A stretch of 44,482 bases of DNA from the IMG/VR virus record IMGVR_UViG_3300020171_000057, positions 1 through 44,482 of that record, one strand, 5' to 3'. Positions 38,571-43,969 of the stretch are shown piece after piece. The DNA comes from a virus. A program made the position numbers and the translations under genes. Positions within the stretch are counted from its first letter, which is position 1, and each line of letters begins with the position of its first letter. A model generated the notes under the pieces. The model was not told the DNA's origin, made no database searches, and saw only the letters and a program-made list of their open reading frames with translations.

Positions 38571-39157
38571 CTGTCATCATCCTCATTTCTGGAGTCCCAA
38601 TCAACTCCGCTTTCGTGGTCGTCCTGTTCAAAATATTTTATCCAATATTCTCTATTATAACCTGTTTTACAATGACAACTTGTGCATAATGAAATAAGAT
38701 TATTTTCCATTATGTTAATTTTATTGTAATCTTTATGGTGAACATCAAGTTTTCTGCCATTTTCTACTTCTGAACAACCGCATAATTGGCACTTATAACC
38801 ATCTCTAAATCTAATTTGTTCTTTAAAAGTTTTACTCCATCCTAAAGGATACGGTTCAAAAGATTTTCCTCCTTTCCAATTAGAGCCATTCTCTCCCAAC
38901 TGGCCTTTTGCACAACATAAACGAGAACAATATTTAGTCCTATTTTTTCTTGAAGGACTTACTAAAAATTCTTTATTGCAAATTTTGCATATAATTAAAA
39001 TTCTTTTATCCTTTTTTCCTTTCCAGTAAATACTTATTTTTCTTTTAAATTCTTCCGTGTGTTTGTAACCTTTTTTTAGAACAGGATTTATTTCTATCAT
39101 GTGTTTTCTATATTCAAGATTTTTCCAAAGTAATTTTGTTTTTTCACCTGATGGCAT
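38567..39157 (-). CDS. HNH endonuclease (copy 4), behind pseudoknot leader E2
   Basis: ATG 39157 follows TTGGAGGGG and gives 196 residues. The frame is open upstream through the leader to 39247 and beyond, so a longer form is possible. It has TEEFKRKISIYWKGKK (NUMOD3-like), a cysteine pair region (ICKICNKEFLVSPSRK...YCSRLCC, a zinc finger), GSNWKGGKSFEPYPLGW, then the nuclease YKCQLCGCSEVENG, LDVHHKDYNKIN and NLISLCTSCHCKTG. The block NWKGGKSFEPY and what follows closely match copy 5, so the two are paralogues. It is coupled to the exonuclease gene by ATGA. Confidence 0.85.
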   Translation of the reverse strand: MPSGEKTKLLWKNLEYRKHMIEINPVLKKGYKHTEEFKRKISIYWKGKKDKRILIICKICNKEFLVSPSRKNRTKYCSRLCCAKGQLGENGSNWKGGKSFEPYPLGWSKTFKEQIRFRDGYKCQLCGCSEVENGRKLDVHHKDYNKINIMENNLISLCTSCHCKTGYNREYWIKYFEQDDHESGVDWDSRNEDDDR

Positions 39158-39176
39158 ATTCCCCTCCAATAAAAAA

Positions 39177-39270
39177 GGGCTTCGTTCAGCGTGTGGACAA
39201 AAAACAGTTAAGTCTTTTGAACGCCTACTAAAAGCCCCTGTTGGCATAAAAAAATCTGTTTTCTGTCCAC
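39177..39270 (-). promoter_or_regulatory. Pseudoknot leader RNA E2 ahead of an HNH gene
   Basis: In RNA order: A1 GTGGACAGAAAACAG (39270-39256), B1 GGGGCTT (39238-39232), CGTTCA (39223-39218), A2 CTGTTTTTTGTCCAC (39207-39193), TGAACG (39188-39183), B2 AAGCCC (39182-39177), then TTTTTTATT. A1/A2 is 15 bp with one G-T pair; B1/B2 and CGTTCA/TGAACG nest around A2, so A crosses B as in E1. TTAGTAGG after B1 and GAACG before B2 are shared with E1, as is CCTTTTTTATTGGAGGG at the 3' end. A frame from ATG 39247 crosses the element and runs into the HNH gene; it has no ribosome site of its own. Confidence 0.78.
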
Positions 39271-39276
39271 GATTAT

Positions 39277-39304
39277 AGTATACCATTTTATTAGAGTTTG
39301 TCAA
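39277..39304 (-). promoter_or_regulatory. Consensus sigma70 promoter P-E2
   Basis: TTGACA (39304-39299), 16 bp, TATACT (39282-39277), 2 bases after the stop of the gene at 39307-39513. From the -10 into A1 the sequence TATACTATAATCG resembles TATACTTTAATCG of P-E1. Confidence 0.87.
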
Positions 39305-39306
39305 GT

Positions 39307-39513
39307 TCACAGTAATCCCCAGAAGTCTGCAATATTCTGGTCTTTAGTGAAAGCATCTTCAATAATTTCTTCTGGCCCACAGTCTTCTGGCGAGAATAAG
39401 CATTCAACGCCGTCTTGGTCTACAAGTTTTAAACTATCCACTTCATCCGGTTCTTCGCCCTTTACTACCTTAATAAGCTCGATTGCTTCTAAAGTTCTGT
39501 CAACTGCGGTCAT
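39307..39513 (-). CDS. Small acidic protein, function unknown
   Basis: This 68-residue protein (MTAVDRTLEAIELIKVVKGE) is strongly acidic in its second half (VECLFSPEDCGPEEIIEDAF), which could mimic DNA or bind a basic partner. It overlaps its upstream neighbour by ATGA. It is the last gene of the unit behind promoter P-E3. No family recognised. Confidence 0.57.
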   Translation of the reverse strand: MTAVDRTLEAIELIKVVKGEEPDEVDSLKLVDQDGVECLFSPEDCGPEEIIEDAFTKDQNIADFWGLL

Positions 39514-39653
39514 GTTCGCCTCCTCGTTTTTATGCTTAACTGATATTTCCTTAATACCCTTGCCTGTAACTTGTGCAACCTCTTGGTTATATTCTTCCCT
39601 TCTTTAGCTGTGATCCTCACTATCGGGATATGGTTTGAATTTGCACGGGTCAT
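39510..39653 (-). CDS. 47-residue basic protein
   Basis: Both ends are coupled by ATGA overlaps. The protein (MTRANSNHIPIVRITAKEGK, then ITKRLHKLQARVLRKYQLSI and KTRRRT) is strongly basic and helical, suggesting RNA or DNA binding. A good GAGG site lies before the following gene within its end. Function unknown. Confidence 0.55.
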   Translation of the reverse strand: MTRANSNHIPIVRITAKEGKNITKRLHKLQARVLRKYQLSIKTRRRT

Positions 39654-39778
39654 ACCAACCCCTTAAACTCATCATCGTAAGGGCCTTTCATAGACTGGCT
39701 GAACCTACGATAAAGCCAGAACACAAGCGGCGCGGACAAGATAAAAAACAAAATCAGATAGCCCCATCCATCATTCAT
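39650..39778 (-). CDS. 42-residue single-span membrane protein
   Basis: It starts at ATG 39778 behind TTTGGAGG, with the stop of the E3 leader peptide overlapping the start (ATGA). It has one span (WGYLILFFILSAPLVFWLY) followed by a basic and then polar tail (RRFSQSMKGPYDDEFKGLV). It is the first gene expressed from P-E3, an early position that suits a host-takeover or exclusion protein. Function unknown. Confidence 0.6.
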   Translation of the reverse strand: MNDGWGYLILFFILSAPLVFWLYRRFSQSMKGPYDDEFKGLV

Positions 39779-39927
39779 AAACACCTCCAAATATAAAAAA
39801 TAGCCCCTGCCTTCTCACGGGTGCATAATGACTTTAGAGCCATTAAACACAAAAAATCGCAGGATGAGTGCGATTTATTTACAGGGGCTTTGTTTATTCT
39901 GTTTTTCCGTGAGAAGATTTTAAACAT
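39775..39927 (-). CDS. E3 leader peptide
   Basis: AAGGAG stands 5 bases before ATG 39927. The 50-residue frame (MFKIFSRKNRINKAPVNKSH, ending AIFYIWRCL) crosses A1, B1, the H hairpin, A2 and B2, and its stop overlaps the next start as ATGA. The end resembles that of the E1 peptide (FYWR / FYIWR), which follows from the shared DNA near the ribosome site. Confidence 0.55.
   Translation of the reverse strand: MFKIFSRKNRINKAPVNKSHSSCDFLCLMALKSLCTREKAGAIFYIWRCL
39802..39916 (-). promoter_or_regulatory. Pseudoknot leader RNA E3 ahead of small early genes
   Basis: In RNA order: A1 CTTCTCACGG (39916-39907), B1 AGCCCCTG (39889-39882), hairpin AAATCGCA/TGCGATTT (39876-39854), A2 CCGTGAGAAG (39820-39811), one base, B2 CAGGGGCT (39809-39802), then ATTTTTTATATTTGGAGG. 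A1/A2 is 10 of 10, B1/B2 8 of 8 and the hairpin 8 of 8. Because A and B cross, the fold is a pseudoknot; stem B plus T-run would otherwise act as a terminator. This is the cleanest of the set. Confidence 0.8.
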
Positions 39928-39970
39928 TTTTACTCCTTACATCGTCGGAGAACTTTATTCGATTACCTAA

Positions 39971-39999
39971 AGTATATACTATGCCAAACCCTTTGTCAA
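39971..39999 (-). promoter_or_regulatory. Consensus sigma70 promoter P-E3
   Basis: TTGACA (39999-39994), 17 bp, TATACT (39976-39971). It stands at the edge of the longest non-coding stretch. RNA starting here would have about 40 bases before the leader peptide start. Confidence 0.88.
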
Positions 40000-40212
40000 A
40001 TAAAATCGCATTTATTTTTCGTAGTTAACAATTTAGTTATGGAAGGTTATTTAGGTAAATAGGCGAATTTCGCGTTTAAAGGGCTAAAAAGGGGTTAAGG
40101 TAGGATATTCCGTGTTTTGAGAGAAAGTTCAACCTGAGGCATTTTTGAAGGGTAGTTTTGGCTATTATGAGTATGTATGATATATCTATACCCTATTCCT
40201 TAATCAAAAAGC
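40000..40212. other. Longest non-coding stretch, upstream of the early region
   Basis: These 213 bases between the lipoprotein gene and promoter P-E3 hold no convincing gene. Visible are the palindrome GCGAATTTCGC (about 40063-40073) and an A/T-rich segment, ATGAGTATGTATGATATATC (about 40168-40187), with inverted character. Both could be operator sites for the first early promoter. No terminator or repeat array is obvious. Confidence 0.4.
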
Positions 40213-40440
40213 CTAATCCGTTGAAGAAGTCCTGTGTTTTAAGGCGTCTTGCATAATATCATACATCGTGTCTTTATCGATTAGCCAGCCTTCAATAGGC
40301 GCAGGATCACCCGTTTTGAGATAATATCCTTGCTTTGTAACAGGCTTTATATTACTTTTTTGGCTTATACAACTTACCAAGCACCCTATTAAAAGTAGAC
40401 TCATCCCCAGACATAATAGCCTTGCCGGTATCTTTTTCAA
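40213..40440 (-). CDS. Small lipoprotein overlapping another gene
   Basis: TTG 40440, with AAAGGA upstream, gives a 75-residue protein with a full lipoprotein signal (MKKIPARLLCLGMSLLLIGC, then LVSC), two lipobox choices at Cys20 and Cys24; ATG 40404 would remove the basic start. The mature part has YLKTGDPAPIEGWLIDKDTM. Its first 89 bases lie out of phase inside the end of the 53-residue gene, like an Rz/Rz1 spanin pair, but that partner has no membrane anchor. An outer-membrane lysis or exclusion role is possible. Confidence 0.65.
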   Translation of the reverse strand: MKKIPARLLCLGMSLLLIGCLVSCISQKSNIKPVTKQGYYLKTGDPAPIEGWLIDKDTMYDIMQDALKHRTSSTD

Positions 40441-40513
40441 GTTTATCGTCCTTTCGTTTGAAGAAACCTTTTATAAATCCAAAAGCAGTATCCAATGCTT
40501 TTAATCCAGCCAT
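40352..40513 (-). CDS. 53-residue basic protein with an embedded downstream gene
   Basis: ATG 40513 stands 4 bases after AGGAGG. The protein (MAGLKALDTAFGFIKGFFKR, KDDKLEKDTGKAIM, TFNRVLGKLYKPKK) has an amphipathic start and basic ends. Its last 30 codons overlap the lipoprotein gene in another frame. The excellent ribosome site supports it. Function unknown. Confidence 0.6.
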   Translation of the reverse strand: MAGLKALDTAFGFIKGFFKRKDDKLEKDTGKAIMSGDESTFNRVLGKLYKPKK

Positions 40514-40521
40514 ATAGCCTC

Positions 40522-40599
40522 CTATGCAAATTTATCCCAATTATGAAACAACAAAAAATAAACTAAGAATATAAATATTATACCGAATATGATTATCAT
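40522..40599 (-). CDS. Possible 25-residue membrane peptide
   Basis: The frame from ATG 40599 reads MIIIFGIIFIFLVYFLLFHN, then WDKFA, one hydrophobic span; its stop is part of the TAGGAGG site of the next gene. No ribosome site is visible. It lies directly behind structure E6. Short and unsupported apart from composition and position. Confidence 0.35.
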   Translation of the reverse strand: MIIIFGIIFIFLVYFLLFHNWDKFA

Positions 40600-40606
40600 A
40601 ATGACG

Positions 40607-40702
40607 GGCGGTGTTTATAAACTTGGGTAACCTAACGCTCGGAGCTTAAGTGAGCACAACATCCGCTACCACCGCCAATACACGGAAGGTTGTTAACCAA
40701 GT
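40607..40702 (-). promoter_or_regulatory. Pseudoknot-like structure E6 without promoter or T-run
   Basis: In minus-strand order: A1 ACTTGGTTAAC (40702-40692), B1 GGCGGTG (40676-40670), hairpin GCTC/GAGC (40655-40637), A2 GTTACCCAAGT (40631-40621, one mismatch to A1), B2 CACCGCC (40613-40607). The crossing order and inner hairpin match E3 and E4, but no -35/-10 pair lies upstream and no T-run follows. It sits between the outer-membrane-like gene and the small lysis-region genes. The folding could also occur on the plus strand. Confidence 0.55.
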
Positions 40703-40706
40703 GAGC

Positions 40707-41078
40707 TCAGAATTTTACAGATGCAATAACATAAATACCGTATTTTGTCTCGCCAAAATCCTTTAGATTTTCCACTCTTTTTTGCCCTACTGCCGCACCT
40801 ATCCCTACTGCGAACTTATCGTTTATATCATAGTTATAGGAAACTCCAGTAAGAACGGTAACATTATCATTGTTCTGTATCTGGCCTAAATCATTGCCTA
40901 TAAACGCATCAACATCAAGGTTCTTAATGCCCTTTACATCTTTCACTACAGCTACTCCTACGATTTCAAGCGGTGAATTATCTGCTAATTCGTATAATAT
41001 ACCAGCTTTAGGTGCTGCTGCCTGTGCTACTCCTGCTAACATTAGCAGTCCTACGACGAGAGTGATAATTTTCTTCAT
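40707..41078 (-). CDS. Small outer-membrane beta-barrel-like protein
   Basis: This 123-residue protein has a signal peptide (MKKIITLVVGLLMLAGVAQA, cut before AAPK). Alternating strands follow (LEIVGVAVVKDV, NVTVLTGVSYNYDINDKFAV, GIGAAVGQKRVE), with a C-terminal strand ending in phenylalanine (KYGIYVIASVKF), the usual signal for outer-membrane insertion. At about 100 mature residues only four to six strands fit, so it may multimerise. Masking a phage receptor would explain a phage-borne copy. It overlaps the holin candidate gene by ATGA. Confidence 0.65.
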   Translation of the reverse strand: MKKIITLVVGLLMLAGVAQAAAPKAGILYELADNSPLEIVGVAVVKDVKGIKNLDVDAFIGNDLGQIQNNDNVTVLTGVSYNYDINDKFAVGIGAAVGQKRVENLKDFGETKYGIYVIASVKF

Positions 41079-41266
41079 TTTGCTTCCTCCTTTGGTCTAT
41101 CCGACCTGTTAAAATAACTTATGAAAACAGCTGTTACTATTGCACTTACCGCCTGACTATCAAGGATTTTAGCATAAGTAGCATACGCAAAAACTAACCC
41201 TGCTATGATAGTTAAGAAATATCGCCCTGATGTTACTTGTCTTACAAATAATTCTTTTAAGGTCAT
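41075..41266 (-). CDS. Holin candidate (two-span membrane protein)
   Basis: ATG 41266 follows GGGAGG; a GTG 6 bases earlier is the alternative. The 63-residue protein has two spans (YFLTIIAGLVFAYATYAKIL and AVSAIVTAVFISYF) with a charged end (NRSDRPKEEAK), the layout of a small class II holin. It lies among other small membrane genes of the envelope cassette, but the SleB-like lysin is far away at 25624-25130, so pairing is by function only. Confidence 0.6.
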   Translation of the reverse strand: MTLKELFVRQVTSGRYFLTIIAGLVFAYATYAKILDSQAVSAIVTAVFISYFNRSDRPKEEAK

Positions 41267-41276
41267 AATCACCTCC

Positions 41277-41693
41277 CTAAATTATCTGGCCCCAGAGTAT
41301 TCCTAAAACCCCGCTTGTTAATGCTTCACATATCCGCCAATTAAATATATACTGCCATTTAGGTTTGTTAGATAGATAAAATGTCCCCAAAAATACAATG
41401 GGTAATATAATCATCCAGAAATTAAACTTTATAATTAGCGACGGTAAACTAATAGCTAAAGCATAGATAATCTTCATAAACCAATTAGAGTTTTGTCCAT
41501 AGCCAAGATGTAATGCCCCACATAATACCAATGTAGCCAAAAATACATTAAGATTATATGTTCCATTTATAGTTGATATAATTGTGTATAAAAGAGGGAT
41601 ACCATAGCGCCTCAAAGGTTTCCAAAACATTCCACCTAAACTATATAAAAGAATTGTAAAAATTATAGTAATAAGTATTAAATTTTCCGTCAT
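41277..41693 (-). CDS. Polytopic membrane protein of the envelope cassette
   Basis: ATG 41693 overlaps the upstream stop as ATGA (GTG 41702 is a second option). The protein has about five spans (LILITIIFTILLYSLGG; NVFLATLVLCGALHLGYG; WFMKIIYALAISLPSLIIKF; WMIILPIVFLGTFYLSN; ALTSGVLGILWGQII) with the motif GGMFWKPLRRYGIPLLYT between the first two. I have a sense that similar proteins occur in phages beside holin-like genes but cannot name the family. It may be a holin or holin accessory. Confidence 0.58.
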   Translation of the reverse strand: MTENLILITIIFTILLYSLGGMFWKPLRRYGIPLLYTIISTINGTYNLNVFLATLVLCGALHLGYGQNSNWFMKIIYALAISLPSLIIKFNFWMIILPIVFLGTFYLSNKPKWQYIFNWRICEALTSGVLGILWGQII

Positions 41694-41866
41694 TCTTTCC
41701 ACCCATTTAACCCATTATGTATTCTTTCATAACTATTTACAGCTTCAATTGCGTCCTGCCAATCCTGTTCTGCGTTTCCTTGCAAATGGCATCTCTCTCT
41801 TATCTGCCAGAAATTATATGCGAACCTTTTAATTATTTCTTCTCTTGTTTCATCTAAACAATTCAT
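41690..41866 (-). CDS. DUF2934-like small protein
   Basis: This 58-residue protein from ATG 41866 (MNCLDETREEIIKRFAYNFW, QIRERCHLQGNAEQDWQDAI) matches the DUF2934 pattern: a helix with A-Y-x-x-W, a GNAEQDW-type centre and a second helix. The family has no known function and is common in bacteria and phages. Its start lies one codon after the upstream stop (TAAATG) and its end overlaps the membrane gene by ATGA. Confidence 0.62.
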   Translation of the reverse strand: MNCLDETREEIIKRFAYNFWQIRERCHLQGNAEQDWQDAIEAVNSYERIHNGLNGWKE

Positions 41867-42133
41867 TTATTTATGCCCATTACTAAGTATTCGTTTTACA
41901 TCCGCTTTTATCTCAACTAAATCCGCTTTCACCCTATCAAAATTATCATTAACCTGTTTATGCTGGAGTTCACACATATCTTTGCGAGTAAATTTTTCGT
42001 CGTTATCTTTTTTAACTTCATCCAAACGCTGATATATTCTGTTTATCTTTCCATCGCTATTCTTTACCATTGTCCAGACAAGCCCTACAAGCCCTATTAC
42101 ACCAGTTGTTGTTACTATTTCAGCCATTTGCAT
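41867..42133 (-). CDS. Membrane-anchored coiled-coil protein
   Basis: This 88-residue protein has an N-terminal span (IVTTTGVIGLVGLVWTMVKN) followed by a long charged coil (INRIYQRLDEVKKDNDEKFT, NDNFDRVKADLVEIKADVKR). The order anchor then coil fits an inner-membrane spanin or a holin-associated protein. The only nearby lipoprotein is at 40440. The name is left open. Confidence 0.6.
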   Translation of the reverse strand: MQMAEIVTTTGVIGLVGLVWTMVKNSDGKINRIYQRLDEVKKDNDEKFTRKDMCELQHKQVNDNFDRVKADLVEIKADVKRILSNGHK

Positions 42134-42145
42134 AGACGCCTTTCA

Positions 42146-42466
42146 TTATGGAACAATATTTCCAGTTACAGTTATTTCCTTAACGCCAAGTTTGATACTT
42201 TCTGTTATTACCGCGTTTATATCGGCAATCTGCTTATCCAGCGAAGCTATCTGGCTATTATATGAACTGGTGATATTAGTCTTCTGAGTTTCAAGATTAG
42301 CTTTCTCCTGTTTCAAAGATAAAATAGTCTTATTATTTACTGTAACTGTTTCCGTGGTAGTGGTTACCTTTAAAATACTATCGCTGACCTTCTCAATTAT
42401 CTGCCCTGCATAGGCCATACTTACTACAAACATCAACGTCATTGTAATACATATTATTTTTTTCAT
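42146..42466 (-). CDS. Exported coiled-coil protein
   Basis: This 106-residue protein has a signal peptide (MKKIICITMTLMFVVSMAYA, cut before GQII). The mature part is a coil (ILSLKQEKANLETQKTNITS, SYNSQIASLDKQIADINAVI) ending VKEITVTGNIVP. It is exported and not lipidated. It is 12 bases behind the recombinase gene with an AAGGAGG site. A periplasmic role in lysis is possible. Confidence 0.62.
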   Translation of the reverse strand: MKKIICITMTLMFVVSMAYAGQIIEKVSDSILKVTTTTETVTVNNKTILSLKQEKANLETQKTNITSSYNSQIASLDKQIADINAVITESIKLGVKEITVTGNIVP

Positions 42467-42478
42467 ACTTCCTCCTTG

Positions 42479-43306
42479 TTAGTTATAACTTGGCACTCGG
42501 TATTCGTATTCAGTTTTGATTTTGTGCGGAAAACTATGAACATAAATCATAACAGTTTTAATATCTTGATGTCCAAGTTGTTGTTGTATTCCGACTAAAT
42601 TCATTCCTTTACTGAGTAAATGCGTTGCTAAACTGTGCCTGAATAAATGGGGATAAACTCTTTTTTTAATCTTCGCCCTTTTAGCTACTACTTTAACCAC
42701 TTTTCTTAATGCCCAGCCATTATATTGCTTACCTTCTCGTAAAGTTGTAAATAGATATTGCCCATCTACATTTTGAAGATATTGCCCGATATATTCAGTT
42801 ACAACTTTTGCACATTCTTTTGAGATATTGACAACCCTATCTTTATTGAACTTACCACCTATAACTCTAAGAACATTATCATCCAAGTTTACATCGTGAG
42901 CTTTAAGTGAACAAAGTTCTTTATTGCGTATTCCGCTATAAGCGAGGATTGCTAACATTGCTTTTTCCCTGTTATTTTTAGTTGCTGCTAATATTCTTGC
43001 TACTTCACCTTCTGTCATGACATCTTTGAGCAAGGATTTAGGTTTTCTGGGATGAACTATTTTTATAGGCTTTTTTATAAATTCCATATAACGCCCAATA
43101 GCAACCGATGTATTTATAACATGACTAAATGAATATGTTTTTTTTCTTATCTCTGCGATGTAATTTTCTGCCTGCTTACGCGTAGGATTTTCTGTCCCAA
43201 TATCCCTGAAGAATTTTGAAAGGACACGCTTATAACCACCTATAGTCACGTCGCCAAAGCCCTTTTTGATAAGCAAAAAATCGTAAAACTTTTCTGGCAT
43301 AGTCAT
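42479..43306 (-). CDS. Tyrosine recombinase / integrase
   Basis: ATG 43306 shares a base with the HNH stop (TAATG) and has AAGGAG upstream, giving 275 residues; the longer frame from 43336 runs through the HNH end. The core-binding domain (about 1-90) precedes the catalytic domain with Arg127 (YSGIRNKEL), Lys152 (GGKFNKDR), His220 and Arg223 (PHLFRHS), His246 (GHQDIKT) and Tyr255 (VMIYVHS): a complete active set of the XerC/D type. It could integrate the phage or resolve genome multimers. No attachment site was found by eye. Confidence 0.88.
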   Translation of the reverse strand: MTMPEKFYDFLLIKKGFGDVTIGGYKRVLSKFFRDIGTENPTRKQAENYIAEIRKKTYSFSHVINTSVAIGRYMEFIKKPIKIVHPRKPKSLLKDVMTEGEVARILAATKNNREKAMLAILAYSGIRNKELCSLKAHDVNLDDNVLRVIGGKFNKDRVVNISKECAKVVTEYIGQYLQNVDGQYLFTTLREGKQYNGWALRKVVKVVAKRAKIKKRVYPHLFRHSLATHLLSKGMNLVGIQQQLGHQDIKTVMIYVHSFPHKIKTEYEYRVPSYN

Positions 43307-43968
43307 TAGTTTACGCTCCTTGCCACCTCGAACCATTTATTCCAATACTTTCTATTGTGATTTGTTTTTCTATGGCATTTTATACAAAGAGTTATTAAAT
43401 TATCTGGATTACAATTTTTTTTGTCATAATCCTTATGATGAACATCATGAGTTTTATCTCCCTGTTTCTCTCCACAAATTTGGCAAGTATATTTATCTCG
43501 TTCTCGAATAGATATTTTTAAACTTCTTGTCCAATCAATAGTATATGGTTCAAAAGATTTACCACCTTTCCAATTAGGATTTTTTTCTTTAAGTCCATGC
43601 CCTTTCTTAAATTCTGTTTTAGAACTATAATGTATTCCTTTCTTAAAAGCTGATTTGGGAACTAATCCAGTTTTTAATCCTTTATTCCAAGGTATATGAC
43701 CTTTAAGTTTTTCTTTAATTTTATTTATTGTTTCTTTAGAATAAACATTAGTCTTTCCTTTGTTCCAAGGAATTTGTCCTTTAGGTCTACCCGAATTAGA
43801 AAGTTGCGGATATTCTTTTTTGGTTTTCCCTTTACTCCAAGAAGGTTTTCCTTTGCTTGCTTTATGTCCTGCTTCTACAAACTTTCTTATTCTTTCGTCT
43901 TGTGTTGCTTTTAAACCTCTATTCCAAGGAATTCTACCTTTATTTATTTGATTGCCTTTTTTAAACAT
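43306..43968 (-). CDS. Free-standing HNH homing-type endonuclease (copy 5)
   Basis: The first 115 residues (of 220) repeat a short motif: GRIPWNRGLK, GKPSWSKGKT, GQIPWNKGKT, GHIPWNKGLK, with KSAFKKGIHY and TEFKKGHGLK after it, a DNA-groove binding array. Then NPNWKGGKSFEPYTIDW and the nuclease YTCQICGEKQGD, HDVHHKDYDKKN, NLITLCIKCHRKTN. Copy 4 is its closest relative. It lies between the fibre stop (1 base) and the recombinase (shared base), that is, inserted at a gene joint. Confidence 0.88.
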   Translation of the reverse strand: MFKKGNQINKGRIPWNRGLKATQDERIRKFVEAGHKASKGKPSWSKGKTKKEYPQLSNSGRPKGQIPWNKGKTNVYSKETINKIKEKLKGHIPWNKGLKTGLVPKSAFKKGIHYSSKTEFKKGHGLKEKNPNWKGGKSFEPYTIDWTRSLKISIRERDKYTCQICGEKQGDKTHDVHHKDYDKKNCNPDNLITLCIKCHRKTNHNRKYWNKWFEVARSVN

Positions 43969-43969
43969 T

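Noticed and set aside
30842-39157. Leader E1 or E2 as an IscB-type guide RNA (HEARO) for the HNH gene
   Set aside because: The HNH proteins are short and have no RuvC domain or bridge helix, and the same leader type stands before non-HNH genes (E3, E4).
31400-39180. TTTTTTA as a programmed -1 frameshift site with the pseudoknot
   Set aside because: The heptamers lie before B1 or after B2, not at the usual short distance before the knot, and no overlapping frame needs the shift.
38567-39310. HNH copy 4 starting at 39310
   Set aside because: That start lies upstream of the promoter -10; the RNA would not contain it. ATG 39157 has a strong ribosome site.
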